DNA of 11,110 nt from assembly GCA_023442945.1 (NCBI GenBank), contig JAEZWW010000043.1:1-11110 (forward strand), in the 5' to 3' direction. Shown one piece after another: positions 1-6,594 of the stretch. The DNA is from Pseudomonadota bacterium. GTDB lineage: Bacteria; Pseudomonadota; Gammaproteobacteria; Burkholderiales; Burkholderiaceae_C. The notes under the pieces were generated by a model that was not told the DNA's origin, ran no database searches, and was given only the letters and a program-made list of their open reading frames with translations. The first letter of the stretch is position 1. The number at the start of each line of letters is the position of its first letter. The position numbers and the translations under genes were made by a program.

Positions 1-16
1 GCCGGCCAGCTTCGCC

Positions 17-50
17 GCCTTGCATCGCCAGTGCGCTGGCGATGCAAGGC
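17..50. repeat. Perfect 15-bp inverted repeat (hairpin), 4-base loop
   Basis: Bases 17-31 are exactly complementary to bases 36-50, leaving the loop TGCG at 32-35. No T-run follows on either strand, so it does not look like an intrinsic terminator. It could be a recombination or transposon-end structure, a REP-like element, or an RNA hairpin at the end of a transcript from outside the window. The symmetry is seen directly; the function is unknown. Confidence 0.75.
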
Positions 51-130
51 AATCACCGGAGATCAAGTAGTCTCCACAACCTCGGACTTGCTAACTCAAC
101 ACTGGCACGTCTAAAGGGGGCAGGTCAGAA

Positions 131-274
131 GTGAGAGGCAACTTCTCGTACTGCTACTCGATCCGGGAGCACGATGGGCGGCAGTTCTGCTTGGCGAAGA
201 TCAAGGGGCAGCGGAGCTACTGCTATGCGATCAAGAGGGAGGATGAGCGGAAGCGGTGTTTGGCGGACGTGTAG
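131..274 (+). CDS. Small Cys-containing tandem-repeat protein (47 aa), function unknown
   Basis: This short frame opens with GTG at 131 and stops at TAG 272-274. A purine-rich AGGGGG (115-120) lies ten bases upstream and could be the ribosome binding site; an in-frame TAA at 92-94 limits the start. The product contains two copies of one unit with a period of 23 residues: SYCYSIREHDGRQFCLAKI at about residues 6-24 and SYCYAIKREDERKRCLADV at about 29-47. Each copy has the pattern SYCY-x-I-(R/K)-x-x-D-x-R-x-x-CLA, and the cysteines at 8/20 and 31/43 keep the same spacing of twelve. Such regularity is hard to explain except by translation of this frame. There is no signal peptide or membrane segment. 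The cysteines might form disulfides or bind a metal; this is inference. It may be a complete microprotein or the remnant of a longer repeat protein. I recall similar SYCYSI/CLA repeats in hypothetical proteins but know of no function. Confidence 0.6.
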   Translation: MRGNFSYCYSIREHDGRQFCLAKIKGQRSYCYAIKREDERKRCLADV

Positions 275-296
275 CAGACGACAAACAATCGGGCGA

Positions 297-318
297 GAGT
301 GCAGCCACAACTGCACTC
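297..318. repeat. 8-bp inverted repeat downstream of the small repeat protein
   Basis: GAGTGCAG (297-304) and CTGCACTC (311-318) are perfectly complementary around a six-base loop, 22 bases after the stop of the small Cys-repeat ORF. A second pair, GGCGAG (292-297) and CTCGCC (332-337), could form an alternative outer stem. The bases after the hairpin (GTGCTTTCGG) are not a convincing T-run, so terminator activity is uncertain. The rest of 275-402 shows nothing further that I can name. Confidence 0.45.
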
Positions 319-402
319 GTGCTTTCGGGTGCTCGCCACTCAAAACTAGCGGCTGCATTACACGATCATTGGGACGGATCCCCCAGACACCAACTTCTGC
401 TG

Positions 403-439
403 AAAAACTGTTGACCCAAACCCCCAGCGGTCGACCAAC
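403..439 (-). terminator. Possible intrinsic terminator of the STAND nuclease gene
   Basis: Reading the minus strand, GTTGGTC (439-433) can pair with GGTCAAC (416-410), including two G-U pairs, and TTTTT (407-403) follows two bases later. This lies 36 bases beyond the stop of the large minus-strand gene. The stem is weak and the loop long, so this is a tentative call. Confidence 0.3.
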
Positions 440-475
440 TTGAGCCAAGCGACCCATGGCTCTAGATATAGTCAT

Positions 476-3400
476 TCAACAATTCAATGGGCGCGACGAC
501 TCCGCGAGTATCAGAGGAGGTTTGGATGGTCGATAGGCCAGCCAAGTCAGAAGATCTATCTGGGAGCTGTCCCGGCTCCCCTGTGACAGGTAGCCGCGAT
601 TCACGAAGCGCCGGTAGACCAACGTGCGCTGAGCGGATAGCAAATACCTGTTGAGTGCGTTGCGCCGAATAAACAATCCATTGCGCAGTTGGGTTGACGT
701 CTCGAACGCAATCAGTTCACCATCGCTGTCAATCCATCCACGCTGCCTGTCCCATAGAAGTGCAAGGCGCTTTACCAAGTCTTGGCACGGCACATGAAGG
801 GATTTCTGGCGCTCCGGTGTTGTGTAGGAATAATCGTATTCCCATTCGCCACCCCGCAGCAGTCCGACTTCAGAAAACTCCATGCTCTTCGGGCCACGGT
901 AAAAGTAGCCCTCATCCGCCGCTTGCTGAAAGACTGGCCCGTCCGGATATTCGGCGAGATAGCCGCGATACCAAGACGCGCCTTGGCTATCAAAAGCGTC
1001 TCTCCCAAGGCCATCCGCTCCAAATAACGGCAGCCTTCCTTCCACAAAGATGCTCGTGTACGAAAGGTCCACGCCAAGACGCGGTGAGGCCCATGAACGT
1101 TCCCCTGGTGGCGCGTCGGTGTCCCTGGCACTTAACGACAACGCGACCCACTCCATCCCCGCGGACGAGCTACGGACAATGCAGTCGCCATGAGGCGAAA
1201 GATCGTCCGTCAGTACCCATTTCTTGATATCGCTCGCTCGGTCCGGAAAAACATATCGCGGCCCCCGGATCACTTCATCGGGATACTCCTGCGGCGGCGC
1301 GATATCTCGAACGTCGGTCAAGTCTGCCTTGCGTACGTCCACTGACCAGAGGTGCGCTGGCCCAGGCTTCCAGCCAGAGTACGCGGTCTTCGGCTGGACA
1401 CTGTCAGCCAGGAGACCCAAAAGCCGGTGCAGCAGAATCCAGTAATATTTCTTTCCGATTCGGTCGCCGTACCCCTTCCTTCCGCGCCCATTGCCAAACT
1501 CTGCGCTGATAGCTTGGTCCATTTTGAGGGTGCATTGGTTAGTGCCTGGGTAACCAAGACGAAGAACTCCGACCATCAACCAGCACGCGACGTTCTCATG
1601 GGTGATACCTACGCTATCCAGATCAAAATCACTAATCTTCGCTTCGACCTGATAGCGCCAGAAGTCAGGCAACATGCCCACGCCCCAAAGCTTCATGTTG
1701 ATAGGTAGGTGTTCCAAGTCCAGGAGAGGCTTTGCATCGAGCAGTGTCGGCCAGTGCACATCTAACCGAAGCTTCGTCGGGTAGGAATTCAATCGCTTCG
1801 CCGTGACAGCACTCAGGTTGTCCCGGCCGATCAGAAGGCCGGTCAGCCGGACCGCGTCGCGAATCAAGACGTTTGGAGAATCGAACGTCTCACTCAGCAA
1901 ACCTTCAAGCGCAGGAATGAATTCATCCTTGCGACTACGCTCCAACAAACAGGCGCTATAAATGGCGAGGGCAATCGATTCCAGGACGTAGTCGTCATCG
2001 CATCCTTGAAATTCAAGTGTCAACGGTTGCCCAAGGTCGGGCTGGCATACAAGGAGTCTTCCCATCCCTTTTCCGGACAGGTCCCTCACACGACGATCCG
2101 CCGTTGAGGAGAGCCAAGCCAATGCAACGATGGCCAGCCTCCTGCTTTCGGCGGGCCAGCGGTCTATTCTCGCTTTGAGTACGCTGTTCACTAGCGACCA
2201 CACAGCGCCTTTGCCGTCGAACGACTTGAACGCTGCAACCGATAAGAACGCATCCCGGTCAACCTGTGGCGAGTCTCGCAAAAAAGGACTCAACCAGTTC
2301 AAAGCATTCAGCCTGTGCCCAGGAACAAGACTCACCCGAAACATCATCTCGTAGACGTCTCGCCACAAACCCGGCGTACTCAGAGCTTCGTAGACATGTT
2401 CATCGATGGCGGAAGTAACACTGGTCTTTGAGCGCCACACTACTGCACGAACCAGAAGCCGGTGTGCATGCGTTGAATCCATGCCAAGGGCTGGCTCAGT
2501 GATTTCGATCCCGGTTTTTTCTGGAAGAACCGCGGCCAAAGCTTCAAGTACACCCGCGTCGTCACTAGTGAGTCGTGCGAGCAGTCCTGCCATGGCGGAA
2601 ACGTCTAAGCCGCCAGCCCCCATATGTCGCTCAACGATACTGCTTGCACGAAGCATGTCCCCGTAGCGCTGATACCCCAGCCTAACGAACCATGTATCAC
2701 GCTCACCGGCAGACAAGATGATGAGTCCCTCATGCTCTAGCTCCTTTAGCATTGATTCGGGGGGTACATCTGTGCTCAGGACTCGTGCCAGGGCCACTGT
2801 GCACGCCTCCCATGTCCGCTCCTTCGGAAGACTGGACGTCAACACCTCCGAGAGCTCTAGCATCGACGCACGCACCAGGTTCTTTGGATTGACATAGGCG
2901 ATCCTATTTCGGATGAGTTCATCGCAGTGCTTAAGATGCCCGTCTAATAGGGCTGCGAAGCCGGCAAGAGTGACATCCAGCGACCGTCTGCCTTCATCGA
3001 TCAACGTCTTGCAGGCCAAGTGCAGAAAAAGCGGATTGCCCAGCTCCGGCGAAAACAATGGCGTTATCTCTGAGTCCAGCCCGTAGAAGACAGCAAATGC
3101 TTCAACGGCTTCAAACTCCTGCCCGGCAAAACCCAAGTGCTCAAACGCGTAGCCAGGAAAGCGGGCGGACACAACCAAGTCGCGATAGGTATCGCGAGTT
3201 GAGACGCAGACTTTGACACCTGCGTACGGTGCACATTGGGCCAAGAGCTCGGGCAATTTGCTCTTCCATCGAGCTTCCCGGGGGCTCTCATTCAGTGCGT
3301 CGATATAGATGACAAATGGCAGGCCCGTATTGTTGGCACATGCCTGAAGACTCTCGAAGAGAGCCCCTCGCGCCACATCTGCACCAAATCCCAACTTGCT

Positions 3401-4627
3401 TCGAAGTACTTCCCACGGCTCGCCTCTTCCAAAGTCGTCGCCGAAAACAACCAGCGAGTAACCGCCGCGGGCAAGCCTGCGATGCGCGGCACTTACGATG
3501 GAATGAGTCTTACCGATTCCTGCCGGCCCTACCAACAACAAGGAGGGCGCGGTAGCTGCACCGAGCTCTGGCGAAGAAAGCGCGCTAAGAAGTCTTTGCG
3601 CCGTCTCTTCCCATTTGCGCGCCGCATCCATTTCTCCTGCTGGGAACGTGCACATATGCTCGGAGTGAAATTGCCGAAATGCCGGGCAATCCGCATCCTC
3701 CCCATGCTCCGCATGGAAGGCCTCTTCCTGGGACTCACGCGCCATGGTCAGCGATGGCAGCAAATCTGACAAAGACTGCCTAACTGCCGGAGCTTCCAAA
3801 GCTATTGTGTGGACATCGGTCATCCTCTGACTGATCTCAATGACAGTCTCCAGCGATGCGCGCACACCGGCTGCATCGGCTTTCCCCAGGATCTCGAGCG
3901 CCTTGTCACCCCAGACTTGAAGAGACTGAAGCTCGACGATCAGCGGTGCGAGTGTTTGATCGCGCCAAGCCTCAAAGTCGCCGATCCCGCCGAAGAAGTC
4001 CAGACCGACATGCGCGCTTGTAACGACATCCAGTGCTGCCGTGTATCGAGGGCCGGAAAACGCTACGGCGTCGTCCAGGCAATGCTCAATCTGTGCGTGC
4101 GTCAGTACGGCCTCGTCAAACCAGTACCGACGCATGCCGCCATGAGAATCCAGCGCGTGAATTTGGGCGCGCACAACTGCTGCCGTACATAAGGTTACCA
4201 GTAGCGTCGCCCCTCTCGCCTTCGCTCTAGCCTCAACTCCTCTTTTCCACTCCTCGAACCGCTCGGCTTGGCTCTTGCCTCGCCGGCCCGCTGCGACCCG
4301 GCCCGTCAAATCGAACGGGAGGTATATCCAGTAATCGGTCAGTGAAGGATGGTTCTTAAGCGCCGTTGTCAGCGAGTCATCAATTTGGCGCAACTCAGAG
4401 GCACCCAACTCGAAGAAGTATTTGGCTTGCACGCCTTGTACCCCTCCAGCTGGTGTCCGGTAGTACGCCTCGACTCCTCCGTCACCTCCGTCACCGCGCA
4501 AGCTAACGAACGTAGAACCTGCTGGCGGGCAAGACGAATCTCGAAATAATTGGACTGCCAGAGCCTCAAAACTGTCATTTCGACTCTTGGGACTGCTACG
4601 GATGCGGCTGAAGTCAATCGTGGCCAA
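476..4627 (-). CDS. Avs-like STAND NTPase with N-terminal PD-(D/E)XK-type nuclease; putative anti-phage protein
   Basis: A 1383-residue uninterrupted frame. Residues about 15-190 look like a restriction-endonuclease-fold domain: FEALAVQLF, then GDGGDGGVEAYY with Asp49 and Glu53, then VQAKYFF with Gln67-x-Lys69 as the D...QxK active site. YWF (168-170) and GPRYTAALDV follow, which I recall as common to this nuclease family. A helical linker leads to a P-loop NTPase: Walker A GPAGIGKT (367-374), Walker B-like FVIYIDALNES (438-448), STRD (476-479), and GNPLFL (530-535) as the STAND GxP motif. A winged-helix-like part with GYQRYGDMLRA (651-661) precedes a long, probably helical-repeat region and a distinct C-terminal domain (about 1130-1383). 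In characterised Avs proteins the C-terminal part binds a conserved phage protein, the NTPase oligomerises and the nuclease cuts DNA; applying this here is inference. Subtype (Avs4-like or other) cannot be settled by eye. The start is TTG (4627-4625) with weak GTGAG upstream; an in-frame TAG near 4708 leaves no ATG/GTG/TTG further upstream. Lower GC than its neighbours suggests horizontal transfer. Confidence 0.85.
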   Translation of the reverse strand: MATIDFSRIRSSPKSRNDSFEALAVQLFRDSSCPPAGSTFVSLRGDGGDGGVEAYYRTPAGGVQGVQAKYFFELGASELRQIDDSLTTALKNHPSLTDYWIYLPFDLTGRVAAGRRGKSQAERFEEWKRGVEARAKARGATLLVTLCTAAVVRAQIHALDSHGGMRRYWFDEAVLTHAQIEHCLDDAVAFSGPRYTAALDVVTSAHVGLDFFGGIGDFEAWRDQTLAPLIVELQSLQVWGDKALEILGKADAAGVRASLETVIEISQRMTDVHTIALEAPAVRQSLSDLLPSLTMARESQEEAFHAEHGEDADCPAFRQFHSEHMCTFPAGEMDAARKWEETAQRLLSALSSPELGAATAPSLLLVGPAGIGKTHSIVSAAHRRLARGGYSLVVFGDDFGRGEPWEVLRSKLGFGADVARGALFESLQACANNTGLPFVIYIDALNESPREARWKSKLPELLAQCAPYAGVKVCVSTRDTYRDLVVSARFPGYAFEHLGFAGQEFEAVEAFAVFYGLDSEITPLFSPELGNPLFLHLACKTLIDEGRRSLDVTLAGFAALLDGHLKHCDELIRNRIAYVNPKNLVRASMLELSEVLTSSLPKERTWEACTVALARVLSTDVPPESMLKELEHEGLIILSAGERDTWFVRLGYQRYGDMLRASSIVERHMGAGGLDVSAMAGLLARLTSDDAGVLEALAAVLPEKTGIEITEPALGMDSTHAHRLLVRAVVWRSKTSVTSAIDEHVYEALSTPGLWRDVYEMMFRVSLVPGHRLNALNWLSPFLRDSPQVDRDAFLSVAAFKSFDGKGAVWSLVNSVLKARIDRWPAESRRLAIVALAWLSSTADRRVRDLSGKGMGRLLVCQPDLGQPLTLEFQGCDDDYVLESIALAIYSACLLERSRKDEFIPALEGLLSETFDSPNVLIRDAVRLTGLLIGRDNLSAVTAKRLNSYPTKLRLDVHWPTLLDAKPLLDLEHLPINMKLWGVGMLPDFWRYQVEAKISDFDLDSVGITHENVACWLMVGVLRLGYPGTNQCTLKMDQAISAEFGNGRGRKGYGDRIGKKYYWILLHRLLGLLADSVQPKTAYSGWKPGPAHLWSVDVRKADLTDVRDIAPPQEYPDEVIRGPRYVFPDRASDIKKWVLTDDLSPHGDCIVRSSSAGMEWVALSLSARDTDAPPGERSWASPRLGVDLSYTSIFVEGRLPLFGADGLGRDAFDSQGASWYRGYLAEYPDGPVFQQAADEGYFYRGPKSMEFSEVGLLRGGEWEYDYSYTTPERQKSLHVPCQDLVKRLALLWDRQRGWIDSDGELIAFETSTQLRNGLFIRRNALNRYLLSAQRTLVYRRFVNRGYLSQGSRDSSQIDLLTWLAYRPSKPPLILAESSRPLNC

Positions 4628-4843
4628 TTTGTGCTCACTCTGCTCTTGCGTGTATGTAGTGGCGTCCGAGCGGCAGCAAGTGGATTCGCCATCGAATCTT
4701 TCGCATTTGAACTAGCGCAAGTGCCGGAACTGCCTCGATTGTTGCATTGACTCCATCTATTCCGTACCAAGCAGGTTCGCTATGGCACGGAAACCATTGG
4801 CGTCAATTGGTCCAATAGCAGGTAACCCGATGGGTAGAAATGC
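4628..4843. other. Intergenic region between the STAND nuclease gene and the tRNA-Ser terminator
   Basis: These 216 bases lie upstream of the large minus-strand gene and must hold its promoter unless it is read through from serS. I see no RNA gene and no credible ORF. A near-symmetric ATTGGTCCAAT occurs around 4806-4816. On the minus strand, TTGACG (4806-4801) could be a -35 element, but no good -10 follows at the proper spacing. The island/core junction probably lies between here and the tRNA. Confidence 0.4.
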
Positions 4844-4865
4844 AAAACGGGCCGCTTGGGCCCGT
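4844..4865 (-). terminator. Intrinsic terminator behind serS/tRNA-Ser
   Basis: On the minus strand ACGGGCC (4865-4859), loop CAAGC and GGCCCGT (4853-4847) form a perfect 7-bp GC-rich stem whose last T continues into TTT (4846-4844). It lies about 15 bases past the tRNA-Ser 3' end and is oriented to end that transcript. It should also insulate the large accessory gene from serS transcription. Confidence 0.75.
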
Positions 4866-4879
4866 CGTTGATCGAATCT

Positions 4880-4969
4880 AGAAGTGGAGGGAGGGATTCG
4901 AACCCTCGGTAGGGTCGCCCCTACGCCTGATTTCGAGTCAGGTACATTCGACCACTCTGCCACCTCTCC
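4880..4969 (-). tRNA. tRNA-Ser(CGA), with abnormal 3' acceptor strand
   Basis: Read on the minus strand from 4969, the gene has a 5' acceptor GGAGAGG, a class II D arm, an anticodon stem CCTGA/TCAGG with loop CTCGAAA (anticodon CGA, decoding UCG), a long variable arm GTAGGG-GCGA-CCCTAC, and a perfect T arm GAGGG-TTCGAAT-CCCTC (4907-4891). A long variable arm is typical of tRNA-Ser. The 3' acceptor strand is CCTCCAC (4890-4884), whereas CCTCTCC would complement the 5' strand. Pairs 2:71 and 3:70 are therefore mismatched and no CCA is encoded at the expected place (4882-4880 reads TCT). Loss of five bases (TCCGC) from an ancestral CCTCTCCGCCACTTC would produce exactly the observed CCTCCACTTC. 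The identity as tRNA-Ser(CGA) is clear; whether it still makes functional tRNA is doubtful. It follows serS on the same strand by 77 bases. Confidence 0.85.
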
Positions 4970-5046
4970 GCAAATTCGTGTCGAAAGACGGATTCTAGCA
5001 GGCTTGGGGCCGCCGTTGGCGCCGATCGACGGAAATTTGCCCCCCG

Positions 5047-6357
5047 TCAGGCGCGCAGAACGTCCACACCACCCAGGTACGGCCGCAGCGCCGTCGGCAC
5101 GTTGATCGAGCCGTCGGCGTTCTGGTGATTTTCCAGCACGGCGACCAGGGCGCGGCCGACGGCGAGGCCCGATCCATTCAACGTGTGAACCAGCTCGTTC
5201 TTGCCGGCTGCGTTCTTGAAGCGCGCTTGCATGCGGCGCGCCTGGAAGGCTTCGCAGTTGCTGACGGAGCTGATTTCGCGGTAGGTGTCTTGCGCGGGCA
5301 CCCACACTTCCAGGTCGTAGGTCTTGGTGGAGCCAAAGCCCATGTCACCCGTGCACAGCAGCACGACGCGGTAGGGCAGCTCCAGCGCCTGCAGCACGGC
5401 TTCGGCGTGGCCGACCATGGCTTCGAGGGCGTCGTAGCTCTGGTCGGGGTGGGCGATCTGCACCATCTCGACCTTGTCGAATTGGTGCTGGCGGATCATG
5501 CCGCGCGTGTCGCGCCCGGCGCTGCCGGCTTCGGAACGGAAGCACGGCGTGTGCGCGGTCAGCTTGATGGGCAAATCGGCCTCGGGCACGATCTCGCCGG
5601 CAACCACGCTGGTCAGCGTGACTTCAGACGTGGGGATCAGGTACAGCGCTTCGCCCTCGCCTTCCTGGCCGCCTTTCTTGGCGGCGAACAGGTCGGCCGC
5701 AAACTTGGGCAGCTGGCCCGTGCCCTTCAAAGTGTCGGCGTTCACGATGTAGGGCGTGTAGCACTCGGTGTAGCCGTGCTGCTGGGTCTGCAAGTCCAGC
5801 ATGAACTGGGCCAGCGCGCGGTGCAGGCGGGCGATGGGCCCGCGCATGAAGGTGAAGCGCGAGCCAGCCAGCTTGGCGCCGGTTTCAAAGTCCAGGCCCA
5901 GCGGCTCGCCCAGGGCCACGTGGTCCTTGATGGGGAAATCGAAGCTGCGTGGCGCCAAGCCGTGCGGCGCCCAGCGGCGCACTTCCTGGTTGGCACTTTC
6001 GTCGGCGCCCACGGGCACGCTGGCGTGCGGCAGGTTGGGCACGCCCAGCAGCATGTCGTTCATCTCGGCTTGCAGCGCGTCCAGGCGCGTGGCGGAGGCG
6101 TCCAGCTCGTCCTTGATTGAGGCCACTTGCGCCATCAAATCGTCCGCGTTTTCGCCCTTGGCCTTGCGCTGGCCGATCTGCTTGCTGGCGGTGTTGCGCT
6201 GCGACTGCAACTCTTCCGTGCGGGTCTGCAGCGTCTTGCGCTCGGCTTCCAGCGACTGAAAAGCGGCGACGTCCAAGAAGGGTTGCGGGTTCTTGCGGGC
6301 CTGCAAACCAGCAACCACGCGGTCCAGGTCTTTGCGAAGGAGAAGGGGATCAAGCAT
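5047..6357 (-). CDS. serS: Serine--tRNA ligase
   Basis: SerRS charges tRNA-Ser (and tRNA-Sec where present) with serine in the cytoplasm, using ATP. The 436-residue product matches the usual bacterial length of about 430. Residues 1-105 form the N-terminal helical region (MLDPLLLRKDLD... through MLLGVPNLPH), including the coiled-coil arm that grips the long variable arm of tRNA-Ser. The class II catalytic core follows: motif 1 region GYTECYTPYIV (195-205), the TSE of IPTSEV (241-246), motif 2 PCFRSEAGSAGRDTRG...QHQFDKVE (271-297), and motif 3 NGSGLAVGRALVAVLEN (394-410). The ATG at 6357 was chosen because MLDP is the conserved SerRS N-terminus; the open frame runs on to 6477, but that extension is low-complexity and unlike the family. 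The adjacent tRNA-Ser on the same strand makes a sensible unit. Confidence 0.97.
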   Translation of the reverse strand: MLDPLLLRKDLDRVVAGLQARKNPQPFLDVAAFQSLEAERKTLQTRTEELQSQRNTASKQIGQRKAKGENADDLMAQVASIKDELDASATRLDALQAEMNDMLLGVPNLPHASVPVGADESANQEVRRWAPHGLAPRSFDFPIKDHVALGEPLGLDFETGAKLAGSRFTFMRGPIARLHRALAQFMLDLQTQQHGYTECYTPYIVNADTLKGTGQLPKFAADLFAAKKGGQEGEGEALYLIPTSEVTLTSVVAGEIVPEADLPIKLTAHTPCFRSEAGSAGRDTRGMIRQHQFDKVEMVQIAHPDQSYDALEAMVGHAEAVLQALELPYRVVLLCTGDMGFGSTKTYDLEVWVPAQDTYREISSVSNCEAFQARRMQARFKNAAGKNELVHTLNGSGLAVGRALVAVLENHQNADGSINVPTALRPYLGGVDVLRA

Positions 6358-6594
6358 GGCGCCAATTGTAGGTGGCGCCGTGGGCAGGCGCGGCGCGCGG
6401 CAAGGACGCAGGCGGAGCCATCCGACCGGCCGCGACCGCGCGCCAGCGGCGTCGCAAGCCCAAGCACAAGCGGCCACGCCCCATCAACCCAATTTCAAAT
6501 GAAATCGGCCTTTGGCCCTACAGGGAATTGCGCGGCCAGCTTCTTTATTGATAGCGCTTTGCCGCGTGCGGTGACTTGCGCAAAAGCACGCCCA
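6358..6594. other. serS upstream region, rich in short inverted repeats
   Basis: This 237-base gap separates serS from ispH and must carry the serS promoter, although I cannot point to a convincing -35/-10 pair. Between 6490 and 6560 there are several short symmetries: ATTTCA-AA-TGAAAT (6492-6505), GGCC-TTT-GGCC (6507-6517) and CCCT-AC-AGGG (6516-6525), followed by an AT-richer TTTATTGATAGCGC. The arrangement resembles the interspersed intergenic repeats I remember from Comamonadaceae genomes and may be a decayed copy. No small ORF is convincing here. Confidence 0.4.
6492..6505. repeat. Short AT-rich palindrome upstream of serS
   Basis: ATTTCA and TGAAAT flank a two-base centre, giving a symmetric AT-rich site inside otherwise GC-rich DNA about 135 bases upstream of serS. 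It could be a protein-binding site or part of a decayed interspersed repeat. The symmetry is plain; the role is not known. Confidence 0.45.

Noticed and set aside
60..110. Integron attC site suggested by ACTCAAC near 94-100
   Set aside because: No complementary GTTRRRY core at a suitable distance and no paired inner boxes were found.
125..475. 116-aa minus-strand frame starting directly after the stop of the STAND gene
   Set aside because: Although its ATG abuts the TGA, its second half is antisense to the Cys-repeat ORF and reads as antisense low-complexity (LPLILPLDR, LPPIVLPDR); no recognisable domain or ribosome binding site.
4369..4770. Minus-strand frame with ATG starts upstream of the STAND gene (MANPLAAARTPLH)
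   Set aside because: It overlaps the nuclease domain codons out of frame and has no domain-like sequence.
4780..4806. Promoter for the STAND gene (TTGACG as -35)
   Set aside because: The hexamers at 16-17 bases (CATAGC/ATAGCG) match the -10 consensus poorly, so it is not listed as a feature.
1..4846. CRISPR array, transposase or integrase in the accessory block
   Set aside because: No regularly spaced direct repeats, and no frame with transposase or integrase motifs on either strand within the window.
4757..5305. 182-aa minus-strand frame spanning the tRNA
   Set aside because: It overlaps the serS 3' end in another frame and runs through the tRNA-Ser and its terminator.
5125..6120. 331-aa plus-strand frame opposite serS
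   Set aside because: Antisense to conserved SerRS motifs; repetitive Gly/Val/His composition typical of shadow frames.
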